Shown here: positions 43,733 to 50,169 of the stretch, one piece after another
Layout of the letters: each line of letters opens with the position of its first letter
Numbering within the stretch: position 1 is the stretch's first letter
Source of the DNA: an uncultured Eubacteriales bacterium
GTDB lineage: Bacteria; Bacillota; Clostridia; Oscillospirales; Acutalibacteraceae
Direction of reading: 5' to 3'
DNA length: 64,000 nucleotides
Assembly: GCA_934462705.1 (NCBI GenBank)
Contig: CAKSIH010000001.1
Coordinates: 62,001-126,000 of the forward strand
Notes under the pieces: generated by a model
The model's database searches: none
What the model was told of the DNA's origin: nothing
Seen by the model: the letters and a program-made list of their open reading frames with translations, nothing else
Made by a program: the position numbers and the translations under genes

Positions 43733-43879
43733 TTTATTAAGTTTTTGCGTACACTTTTATGAAGCTAGCATTAAAGCTGATAAAAGTTTAGGTAAAGGTA
43801 AACATTTTTGTAAAGACAGAGTTGATATTTTACGGAAGTTAACATGAAAACCTATTAAAATTTTTGGAGGTGTTATATT

Positions 43880-44206
43880 GTGAAAAAGGGAATAAATGCA
43901 TGGGCAAAAGAGCTAAAACACAATGAAGGTTTTGCCAAAAAGTATGAGGGAGTAAAAACAGTAGAGGACATAATTAATGTTGCGAAAACTCAGGGCTATG
44001 ATATAAATAAAAAGGATTTAAAAGAATTGGACCTTGATGCAGTAGCAGGAGGCATAGGTGGTGGAACAAATGTAACAGCAAGTATGGACCTTACTACGGT
44101 TCTTGGAACCATGACCTCAACTGCAATATCAACAGGTGTGCATTCCTCAGCTTCTACATCAGGACCTCAAACTATGACTCAGAGCGGCTTGGGCCGGCAA
44201 AGCTAG
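43880..44206 (+). CDS. Nif11/NHLP-type precursor peptide 4
   Basis: 108 residues from a GTG start (43880) with GGAGGTG upstream. The 58-residue leader is almost the same as that of precursor 3 at both DNA and protein level, so the genes are recent duplicates. The 50-residue core is Ser/Thr/Gly-rich (TSTAISTGVHSSASTSG) and unlike its twin downstream of GG. No Cys. A gene-free 147-base gap separates it from precursor 3. Confidence 0.88.
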   Translation: MKKGINAWAKELKHNEGFAKKYEGVKTVEDIINVAKTQGYDINKKDLKELDLDAVAGGIGGGTNVTASMDLTTVLGTMTSTAISTGVHSSASTSGPQTMTQSGLGRQS

Positions 44207-44231
44207 TTAAGCTTTTAGGTGGTGAGTTTTT

Positions 44232-44492
44232 ATGAAAGACATAAATAAATGGTTAAATCGTATTAAAACTGATGAAAAGTTTGCACAGAAGAACAATGGC
44301 AAGACAATAGAGGAGATAATAAAAATAGCTAAACAGCAGAACTATGACATAACTGAGGAAGATGTTATGAAAAATGTATCGGGTGGAGGTATAAGTTCAA
44401 CTCGTATAACAGCAAGTGCATCATCTATAGCTATAGCGATGGGTGATCACAGCAAGGCGACAAACGCTTCAGAGATTACTATAAACATGTAA
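44232..44492 (+). CDS. Nif11/NHLP-type precursor peptide 5
   Basis: 86 residues. The leader (52 residues, MKDINKWLNRIKTDEKF to MKNVSGG) is a shortened relative of precursors 3 and 4. The 34-residue core contains SSIAIAMGDHSKATNAS, close to a YadA head repeat pattern, and ends in EITINM. It has no Cys. Ribosome site GGTGG. A terminator-like hairpin follows 20 bases after the stop. Confidence 0.87.
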   Translation: MKDINKWLNRIKTDEKFAQKNNGKTIEEIIKIAKQQNYDITEEDVMKNVSGGGISSTRITASASSIAIAMGDHSKATNASEITINM

Positions 44493-44513
44493 ACGTTAAT
44501 TAAAAATATAATA

Positions 44514-44590
44514 AAATCCGGCTTTATATGAGTGTAATTATAATTTGTAGTTGTTTTAGTTGTAGTAAGTATATAAAGCCGGGTTTTTAT
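44514..44590 (+). terminator. Terminator-like hairpin inside the precursor array
   Basis: A 16-bp stem with one G-T pair (44514-44529 with 44571-44586, CCGGCTTTATAT core) and a 41-base loop, followed by TTTTTATAT. It would end or reduce transcription between precursors 5 and 6. Confidence 0.75.
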
Positions 44591-44611
44591 ATTAAATGAA
44601 AGGAGTAATAA

Positions 44612-44902
44612 ATGAAAAGTGCAAAAGAATTTAAAGAAAGAATAAAAACAGACCCAGAATTTAAAGATAAATTTAAAGGAATTCAAGATGTAAATGAAGC
44701 AATAAGAATAGCAAAGGAAAACGGTTATGATTTAAAAAACTGCAGTCCACAAGAAGAACAAGAGCTAACAGAGGACATGCTTGAAAATGTAGCTGGTGGG
44801 AAAAATACAACTAAGACACAAGTTAAAACGCATATACCAAGTAATGTAGTAGTAGTAACAGATCCTAATGATCCGGAAAAAAAGACTATAATTCCAATAT
44901 GA
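44612..44902 (+). CDS. Nif11/NHLP-type precursor peptide 6
   Basis: 96 residues. The leader (1-63, MKSAKEFKERIKTDPEF to ENVAGG) is identical in protein to that of precursor 9, with only a few silent base changes. The 33-residue core starts KNTTKTQVKTH and includes NVVVVTDPNDPEKK; it is Cys-free. It is the first gene after the internal terminator, with AAAGGAG upstream. No obvious new promoter is seen in the gap. Confidence 0.88.
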   Translation: MKSAKEFKERIKTDPEFKDKFKGIQDVNEAIRIAKENGYDLKNCSPQEEQELTEDMLENVAGGKNTTKTQVKTHIPSNVVVVTDPNDPEKKTIIPI

Positions 44903-44920
44903 ATTAGGGAGGCGTGGCAG

Positions 44921-45199
44921 ATGAACAGTTTAGAAAAATTTAAATTAGCTATTCAAAATGAAGAATTTAAAAATAAATTTAGCAGTGTAAAAAATATAGA
45001 TGAAGCTTTAAAAATAGCAAAGTCAAATGGCTATGACTTAAATAAAGATGAAGTTTTAAAAGATAATGAATTAAGGGAAGATATGCTGGATGCAGTAGCA
45101 GGAGGAAAAGAGGCAGAGGTAGAAAAGATTGAACATACAACAATTAATTCAGGAAAAAATAGCCACATGTATGTAAAATATGACACTTCACTTAAATGA
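44921..45199 (+). CDS. Nif11/NHLP-type precursor peptide 7
   Basis: 92 residues. Leader 1-62 (MNSLEKFKLAIQNEEFKNKF to LDAVAGG) and a 30-residue charged core, KEAEVEKIEHTT followed by INSGKNSHMYVKY. The core shares the hydrophobic-x-x-G-x-N-S pattern of other members and lacks Cys. GGGAGGCG precedes the ATG; the gene is 18 bases after precursor 6. Confidence 0.88.
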   Translation: MNSLEKFKLAIQNEEFKNKFSSVKNIDEALKIAKSNGYDLNKDEVLKDNELREDMLDAVAGGKEAEVEKIEHTTINSGKNSHMYVKYDTSLK

Positions 45200-45223
45200 G
45201 CAAATGCGAAAGGCGGGACTGTA

Positions 45224-45505
45224 ATGAATAGCATTGATGAATTTAAAAAAAGAATAAAAGACGATGATACTTTTAAAAAATACTTTAAGGATGCAAAAAG
45301 CACTGAAGATGTTATAAAAATAGCTAGGCAAAAAGGATATGATCTAACCAAATGTACAGAGCAAGAAGAAACACAGCTAAAAGAAGATATGCTTATGAAT
45401 ATAGCAGGCGGAAGCAAAACAGAAAAGGTTAAAATAGGTCAGGCATCAGCCGTAACAATTGGAGATGGTAGCTCAACAGTTCTAACGGGGAAAATAAAAC
45501 TTTAG
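45224..45505 (+). CDS. Nif11/NHLP-type precursor peptide 8
   Basis: 93 residues. Leader 1-63 (MNSIDEFKKRIKDDDTF to LMNIAGG). The 30-residue core reads SKTEKVKIGQASAV, then TIGDGSSTVLTGKIKL, an alternating beta-strand-like sequence with the shared GDGS motif. No Cys in the core; one Cys lies in the leader (TKCTEQ). Ribosome site AAGGCGGG. Confidence 0.88.
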   Translation: MNSIDEFKKRIKDDDTFKKYFKDAKSTEDVIKIARQKGYDLTKCTEQEETQLKEDMLMNIAGGSKTEKVKIGQASAVTIGDGSSTVLTGKIKL

Positions 45506-45532
45506 AAAAGTAATAAAAAAAGGAGTGATAAA

Positions 45533-45787
45533 ATGAAAAGTGCAAAAGAATTTAAAGAAAGAATAAAAACAGACCCAGAATTTAAAGATAAATTTAAAGG
45601 AATTCAAGATGTGAATGAAGCAATAAGAATAGCAAAGGAAAACGGTTATGATTTAAAAAATTGCAGTCCACAAGAAGAACAAGAGCTAACAGAGGACATG
45701 CTTGAAAATGTAGCTGGTGGAAAAAATGATGTAGAGATAACAAGGGATATTTATTATGTTGATGAAAATGGAAATGTATTATTTTAA
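45533..45787 (+). CDS. Nif11/NHLP-type precursor peptide 9
   Basis: 84 residues. Its leader is identical to that of precursor 6, but after GGKN the core switches to DVEITRDIYYVDENGNVLF. The 21-residue core is the shortest of the set, beta-like and Cys-free. The DNA identity stops close to the cleavage site, so the core module appears to have been exchanged. AAAGGAG lies upstream of the ATG. Confidence 0.88.
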   Translation: MKSAKEFKERIKTDPEFKDKFKGIQDVNEAIRIAKENGYDLKNCSPQEEQELTEDMLENVAGGKNDVEITRDIYYVDENGNVLF

Positions 45788-45801
45788 GGAAGGTGGATGA
45801 A

Positions 45802-46131
45802 TTGAGAGATATAGATGAATTTAAGGAAAGGATATTAAATGATTCAGAGTTTGCAAAGAAATTAAGAAATGTAAAAAGCAGGAAAGACATTATTAAATTA
45901 GCAAGGGAGAATAATTATAATTTTACAGATGAAGAACTAAAACGGAAAGACATAGGAGAAGATGTTCTTGACGCAGTAGCAGGTGGTACAGAAAAGGGGT
46001 CTACAGAGTATAATCAAACAAATATTTATGGTTCTAATTCTTATGGCTTTACTGGAACTAAGAAAGAGGGGGAAATACTGGCTAATTTGATAAGAACTGA
46101 CACGGCAAAAGGGGAGGGTGCAAAACCATGA
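45802..46131 (+). CDS. Nif11/NHLP-type precursor peptide 10
   Basis: 109 residues from TTG 45802, chosen because GGAAGGTGG lies five bases upstream and the product then aligns with its paralogues (MRDIDEFKERILND). The leader ends LDAVAGG at residue 62. The 47-residue core holds NQTNIYGSNSYGFTGTK and a Lys/Glu/Ala end; no Cys. Its stop overlaps the next start (ATGA), indicating translational coupling. Confidence 0.86.
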   Translation: MRDIDEFKERILNDSEFAKKLRNVKSRKDIIKLARENNYNFTDEELKRKDIGEDVLDAVAGGTEKGSTEYNQTNIYGSNSYGFTGTKKEGEILANLIRTDTAKGEGAKP

Positions 46132-46457
46132 ACACTTTAGACGAATTTAGGAAAAGAATATTGACTGATAAAGATTTTATAAAAAAGTTTGGAAATGCAA
46201 AAGATAAAGAAGAAGTCCTTAAAATAGCTAAAAGCAATGGGTATAACTTTAAAAGCAGTGATTTAAAAAGCAAAGAATTGAATGACACTTTGGAGCAAAT
46301 TGCGGGAGGAGCTTCAACTATTGTTACAAAGAAGACATTAATTACAGGAGATGGAACATGGGTATTTAAAGGTGGCACTGAAGAAGATTTTAACAATTGG
46401 TTAACTGAAGCCCTGGATGGCAAAACTTTTGATGAATGGCTTCAAGAACAAAGTTAG
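46128..46457 (+). CDS. Nif11/NHLP-type precursor peptide 11
   Basis: 109 residues, coupled to precursor 10 by a 4-base overlap. Leader 1-61 (MNTLDEFRKRILTDKDF to LEQIAGG). The 48-residue core has ITGDGTWVFKGG, then an acidic, Trp-containing end (DFNNWLTEAL, FDEWLQEQS). The core is recognisably related to that of precursor 12. No Cys. Confidence 0.87.
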   Translation: MNTLDEFRKRILTDKDFIKKFGNAKDKEEVLKIAKSNGYNFKSSDLKSKELNDTLEQIAGGASTIVTKKTLITGDGTWVFKGGTEEDFNNWLTEALDGKTFDEWLQEQS

Positions 46458-46480
46458 GTGAAAGGTTAGGAGGTTATAAA

Positions 46481-46819
46481 ATGAAAGGAATAGAGGATTT
46501 TAAGGAAGAAATTATGTATGACAGTGATCTTGCAGACTATTTTTGCGGTGTGGATAGCATGGAAGAACTGGTTGAAAAAGCGAGAGAAAAGGGCTTTGAC
46601 TTTACAGTGGATGACTTGCAGCAAGATGAGTTATCAGAAGAAATTTTTGAATCAGTATGTGGTGGAAAAGGAGATCAGCGCACTACATCAGTAGATTTAT
46701 TTAGTGGGGATGGGTCGGTCTTTATTGATGGGAATGTAGAACAATTTTTACAAATAATGGCTGCTGGGAAGGGATTTACCCCACAAAAATACCATGACTG
46801 GAAAGAAAAGTTTAAATAA
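46481..46819 (+). CDS. Nif11/NHLP-type precursor peptide 12
   Basis: 112 residues from ATG 46481 (AGGAGG upstream); the frame opens earlier but without leader-like sequence. The leader ends ESVCGG at residue 62, with Cys in place of Ala at -3. The 50-residue core contains DLFSGDGSVFIDGNVEQFL and a basic, aromatic end (KYHDWKEKF), and aligns with precursor 11. No Cys in the core. Confidence 0.87.
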   Translation: MKGIEDFKEEIMYDSDLADYFCGVDSMEELVEKAREKGFDFTVDDLQQDELSEEIFESVCGGKGDQRTTSVDLFSGDGSVFIDGNVEQFLQIMAAGKGFTPQKYHDWKEKFK

Positions 46820-46839
46820 ATATAAGAGGGGGTTAAACA

Positions 46840-47052
46840 GTGAGCAAAAAGGAAAATAAGTCTTTAGGAAAAGAGAATGTTGAACTAACTGAAGAAAGTT
46901 TGGATGGTGTTTCCGGAGGAAAAAACTATAAAGTTCATGAATTTGTTTATAAAGATTTAAACGGAAAAATTGTTAGAATAGTGAAAGAAACAGAGACATA
47001 TAGCAACAGTGGTAAACTTTTAGGCAAAGAAAGGGAAGTTTTAAACTATTAA
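46840..47052 (+). CDS. Short-leader NHLP-type precursor peptide 13
   Basis: 70 residues from GTG 46840 (ribosome site AGAGGGGG). The leader is only 27 residues, keeping the charged pre-cleavage helix and SLDGVSGG but lacking the Nif11 helical domain. The 43-residue core (KNYKVHEFVYKDLNGKIVRIV and onward, quoted in part as YKDLNGKI) is charged and beta-like, Cys-free. It is 17 bases upstream of the metalloprotein gene. Confidence 0.8.
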   Translation: MSKKENKSLGKENVELTEESLDGVSGGKNYKVHEFVYKDLNGKIVRIVKETETYSNSGKLLGKEREVLNY

Positions 47053-47069
47053 AGGGGGAATAAAAGACA

Positions 47070-47951
47070 ATGGATAGATTGAATGAATATAAGGAAGTTT
47101 TAAAAAATTTAGGGGCAGATGACGAAGTATGTGATGAAATAATAAAATATACTAAAAACAGATTTAATGTTAAGGACTACAGAGAAAGTAAAATAGAGGA
47201 TGAGCCGTTTATTGACATATGGAGAAGAATCTCTAATAGAAGCAAATCAGAAGACATACAGAAGGTAATGAATGAAGAAATACCTCATGGAGACAAGAAT
47301 ATAGAGCTGAGAAACCCTAAAGGTGTAAATATAGAAATTTATAACTCCATAGCTGGAAACATTCCAATTATATACGCAAAGGATGAAGAAGATTTTTATG
47401 AGATTGTTAGAAAGATTATTTATAGAGGCAGGGAAGCAAAAAATTTAGAAAAAACGGGGGCAAGTTTTGCGTCAGGAAAAAACAATAGATTTATAGTTCT
47501 TTCTAATAAACCATATAGTAATATACCTGCGGAAAAGTTAGGATTGACAGATGAGCAATGGAGAATCTTTTCGGTGATTATAAGAAGAGAACATGAATGC
47601 ACGCACTATTTTACAAAAAGATTTTTAGGATCATCAGAAAATAATTTACACGATGAATTAATAGCAGATTTTGCGGGGATTTTGTATGCCACAGGTGAAT
47701 ATAATGCAAATTGGTTTTTAATAGGTATGGGAATAAATGAGTACCCTAATAAGCAAGAAGAAGGAAGGTTTCCAGTATACACAGCAGGGCTTTCGGATAA
47801 AGCCAAAGATATACTAAAAACAATAACAATAAGGGCTGCAAAAAATGTAGAAGAGTGGTCTAAATCAGAAGATAGTAAAAATTTAAGCAGGAATGAAAAA
47901 GTTTTATTTTTGTGTGATCACAATTTATTGGATTTATATTTACTAAAATAA
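47070..47951 (+). CDS. Predicted zinc metalloprotein (HECTH) at the end of the precursor array
   Basis: A 293-residue protein without signal peptide or membrane helix. It has a metallopeptidase-like motif EHECTHYF (HExxH, residues 175-179) followed 15 residues later by HDELIADFAG, whose Glu or Asp could be the third zinc ligand. The N-terminal 100 residues are helical and charged; the C-terminal end is helical. I do not recognise a named peptidase family. The gene is the last in the operon, 17 bases after precursor 13, before a strong terminator. It may trim, mature or degrade the exported peptides or their leaders. Its catalytic activity is inference from the motif. Confidence 0.75.
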   Translation: MDRLNEYKEVLKNLGADDEVCDEIIKYTKNRFNVKDYRESKIEDEPFIDIWRRISNRSKSEDIQKVMNEEIPHGDKNIELRNPKGVNIEIYNSIAGNIPIIYAKDEEDFYEIVRKIIYRGREAKNLEKTGASFASGKNNRFIVLSNKPYSNIPAEKLGLTDEQWRIFSVIIRREHECTHYFTKRFLGSSENNLHDELIADFAGILYATGEYNANWFLIGMGINEYPNKQEEGRFPVYTAGLSDKAKDILKTITIRAAKNVEEWSKSEDSKNLSRNEKVLFLCDHNLLDLYLLK

Positions 47952-47952
47952 C

Positions 47953-48002
47953 ATAACATAAGCGAAGTATGTTTTATATATTTCATATTTCGCTTATGTT
48001 AT
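47953..48002 (+). terminator. Terminator of the peptide-export operon
   Basis: A 19-bp stem with one G-T pair (47953-47971 with 47984-48002, CATAAGCGAA core), followed by TTTTATAAT. Confidence 0.85.
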
Positions 48003-48034
48003 TTTATAATGATTTATGCAATTTACACAGCAAC

Positions 48035-48063
48035 TTGACAAGGATTTTTCAATGTTATATAAT
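48035..48063 (+). promoter_or_regulatory. Consensus promoter of the gene at 48106
   Basis: TTGACA (48035-48040) and TATAAT (48058-48063) are 17 bases apart, as in the promoter of the peptide-export operon. Confidence 0.85.
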
Positions 48064-48105
48064 AAAAACAAATGTTTTTATGGCTTATTGAGAAGGAGAT
48101 AATAT

Positions 48106-48717
48106 ATGATAGAAGGTTTAGGGCCAGATTTTAGTAAGAATAAAGGTTCTCAATTGTTTTCTGAGCCGTTGTTAGAGGATAAGGCTTGTAAGCTATTTAA
48201 TAAAAGCCAAGGCTGTATTCGAGAAGATGATTACCAGGACTTAATCGATGGAATTAACATTATGAATAGAGAAACTATAAATGAAGTTTCATATCTTATG
48301 AATAACTCCTCCGTCGTAAAGCTATATTCTTGTAAAGACTATGAAAACATTTTAAAAACTTTTTGCGATAGACTTTTAAAAATGGGGATAGATGCCGCAT
48401 TTTATGATATAGATGAAGGTAAAAATACAGACAAAATACATTTAAATGATCTTGCAATAGTTAATACTTTTAAATCTAAAAAGGATTTATGTGATAGAAT
48501 TTTAGCTATTGCTAGAGAAAAATATGCAAAAACCGTTAGCATTAATCAAGAAAATACTACAAATGAAAATGCTGACTATAATATATACACGTTTAATCTA
48601 AGGGAGAAAAATGATTCAAAAGTAGTAGAATCTGTGCTTGACTGTTTGAGTTTTGCTGCATTTACAAATAAAATTGCTGATTCTGAAAGTTATAATTCCA
48701 ACAAACTTTTAAATTAA
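48106..48717 (+). CDS. Cytoplasmic protein of unknown function
   Basis: A 203-residue soluble protein that I do not recognise. It begins MIEGLGPDFSKNKGSQ, has a helical first half (DDYQDLIDGINIMNRETINEVSY), and a second half with alternating strands and helices (AAFYDIDEGKNTDKIHLNDLAIV). Several cysteines are scattered without a metal-binding pattern. There is no signal peptide. It has its own consensus promoter directly after the peptide-export terminator and a clear AAGGAGA ribosome site. It may be linked in function to either neighbour, but nothing in the sequence shows this. Confidence 0.65.
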   Translation: MIEGLGPDFSKNKGSQLFSEPLLEDKACKLFNKSQGCIREDDYQDLIDGINIMNRETINEVSYLMNNSSVVKLYSCKDYENILKTFCDRLLKMGIDAAFYDIDEGKNTDKIHLNDLAIVNTFKSKKDLCDRILAIAREKYAKTVSINQENTTNENADYNIYTFNLREKNDSKVVESVLDCLSFAAFTNKIADSESYNSNKLLN

Positions 48718-48746
48718 ATATTTATAAATTGACTGGAGGGTTTTTA

Positions 48747-49343
48747 TTGATTAAAATTTCTGAGGCAGTGATAGTTGAAGGAAAGTATGATAAAATGAAA
48801 CTTTCCACGCTTATAGATGGACTTATAATTGATGTTGGTGGATTTAGAATTTTTAAAGATAAAAAAATGCTTAATTTAATAAGAAAATTAGCAGTCGAAA
48901 AAGGGATTTTAATTCTTACAGACAGTGATAATGCAGGATTTATGATAAGAAATTATATTAAGGGTTCGGTTAAAGCCGGAATGGTTAAGCATGCCTATAC
49001 ACCTGATGTGTATGGTAAGGAGAAGCGGAAAATTAAATCATCTAAAGAGGGAAAACTTGGAGTAGAAGGCATAAATGAGGAAGTTCTTTTAAGGGTAATT
49101 GAATCGGCAGTTGGTGTAAAAATAAACGATGATGAAGGTGAACCACAAATAACAAAATTGGATTTATATTTCGATGGGTTTTCTGGTAGCTTAACCAGCA
49201 AAGAGAAAAGAAGCAAGATATTGAAGTATTTAAATTTGCCTGAGCATTTAACTGTCAATGCAATGTTGCCTATTTTAAACAGTATTATGACTTATTCAGA
49301 ATATAAATACATTGCGAATAAAATAAAAAACCCACAAATGTAA
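48747..49343 (+). CDS. rnmV: Ribonuclease M5-like Toprim protein
   Basis: Toprim-domain nuclease related to RNase M5, which matures 5S rRNA in Firmicutes. Motifs are VIVEGKYDK (catalytic Glu) and LTDSDNAGF (DxD acidic pair), then HAYTPDVYGKEKRKI and a DUF4093-like C-terminal half. About 198 residues, slightly longer than typical RNase M5. The TTG at 48747 is chosen for GGAGGG eight bases upstream and for a family-like MIKISEAVIV start. The ksgA gene that often follows rnmV is absent; a terminator follows instead. Confidence 0.85.
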   Translation: MIKISEAVIVEGKYDKMKLSTLIDGLIIDVGGFRIFKDKKMLNLIRKLAVEKGILILTDSDNAGFMIRNYIKGSVKAGMVKHAYTPDVYGKEKRKIKSSKEGKLGVEGINEEVLLRVIESAVGVKINDDEGEPQITKLDLYFDGFSGSLTSKEKRSKILKYLNLPEHLTVNAMLPILNSIMTYSEYKYIANKIKNPQM

Positions 49344-49363
49344 TTTACATTTGTGGGTTTTTT
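49325..49363 (+). terminator. Intrinsic terminator overlapping the rnmV stop
   Basis: A 19-bp near-perfect palindrome (49325-49343 with 49345-49363, ACCCACAAATG core) ends in TTTTTT. The stop codon lies inside the left arm. Confidence 0.85.
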
Positions 49364-49406
49364 ATTTTAAAAGTTTGTCTTTTATAATAAAAAACTTTAT
49401 TATATA

Positions 49407-49868
49407 TTATAAATTTTTGTCTTTTATAAGTTTTTTTAGTTCATCCATAAAGCTATCTATATCTTCAAATTCCCTGTAAACAGATGCGAACCGAACATAT
49501 GCAACCTTATCAATTTCTTTAAGCTCGTTTATAACATATTCCCCAATTTTAACCGAGCTGATTTCTTGTTCTAATGAAGATTGAATTTTTGCTTCTATTT
49601 TATTTACAGAATCCTCAATGACGTGTAGAGGAATAGCCCTTTTTTCACACGCGCGTAACATACCGTTGATTAATTTGTTCCTATCAAATGCTTCACGGGA
49701 CTTATCCTTTTTTATAACGATAATCGGCAAAGTTTCAATAATTTCATATGTAGTAAATCGAGAATTACAATTTAAACATTCACGCCTTCTACGTATTTTT
49801 TCATCATTATCAGAAGGTCTTGAATCCACTACCTTACTTTCGGTATGTCCGCAAAATGGGCATTTCAA
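49407..49868 (-). CDS. nrdR: Transcriptional repressor NrdR
   Basis: Repressor of ribonucleotide reductase genes that senses ATP/dATP. The N-terminal zinc ribbon has CPFCGH and CLNCNSRF cysteine pairs, with the usual VVDSRPSDN between. An ATP-cone domain follows from about residue 50 (IVIKKDKSREAFDRNKLING). The length of 153 residues is typical. No ribonucleotide reductase gene is in the window. It lies downstream of the BofA-family gene on the same strand, 19 bases away. Confidence 0.97.
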   Translation of the reverse strand: MKCPFCGHTESKVVDSRPSDNDEKIRRRRECLNCNSRFTTYEIIETLPIIVIKKDKSREAFDRNKLINGMLRACEKRAIPLHVIEDSVNKIEAKIQSSLEQEISSVKIGEYVINELKEIDKVAYVRFASVYREFEDIDSFMDELKKLIKDKNL

Positions 49869-49887
49869 AAAATTTCCCCCTTTCTAT

Positions 49888-50148
49888 CTATAAAATCATG
49901 TTTAAAATAAGCATAGTTGTAACTCCGGGAATTCCAGCCACAGCAGAAACTGAAACAGAAAGAAGGCTAATTGGCAATGTTACGCCTGTAAACATACCAG
50001 AAATATTTACAGCCACAAGAGTTCCAATTCCCGTTAAAATACCTAAAAAGGTTTTTTGCAAGGGTTTTTTTGCACGCACCAAGATTTGTATAAATAGTAA
50101 AAATAAAAATATAACAATAGCTAATATAACACCTGTTAAAGAACTCAT
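49888..50148 (-). CDS. bofA: Pro-sigma-K processing inhibitor BofA family protein
   Basis: A 86-residue membrane protein with two predicted helices and the BofA-type C-terminus GIPGVTTMLILNMIL, preceded by NISGMFTGVTLPISL. In Bacillus, BofA holds the SpoIVFB protease inactive until the forespore signals. Many clostridia have the gene next to a DUF2508 gene, as here. The ATG at 50146-50148 is chosen with GGTGAT upstream. The gene order, DUF2508 then bofA, is conserved; recR, which often precedes it, is missing. Confidence 0.88.
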   Translation of the reverse strand: MSSLTGVILAIVIFLFLLFIQILVRAKKPLQKTFLGILTGIGTLVAVNISGMFTGVTLPISLLSVSVSAVAGIPGVTTMLILNMIL

Positions 50149-50169
50149 TAATATCACCTTTCAAAATAT

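Noticed and set aside
45802..46131. YG dipeptides in precursor 10 (IYG, SYG) as targets of a splicease that excises tyramine to form beta-amino acids
   Set aside because: No radical SAM splicease or its partner protein is encoded in the window, and the other cores lack the motif.
42597..47052. Array read as a two-peptide lantibiotic or lanthipeptide cluster
   Set aside because: There is no LanM, LanB/C or LanKC gene and no Cys in any core, so lanthionine rings cannot form.
42597..47052. CRISPR array, because of repeated near-identical leader segments
   Set aside because: The repeats are long coding leaders with start codons and ribosome sites; there are no short direct repeats with equal spacers and no cas genes.
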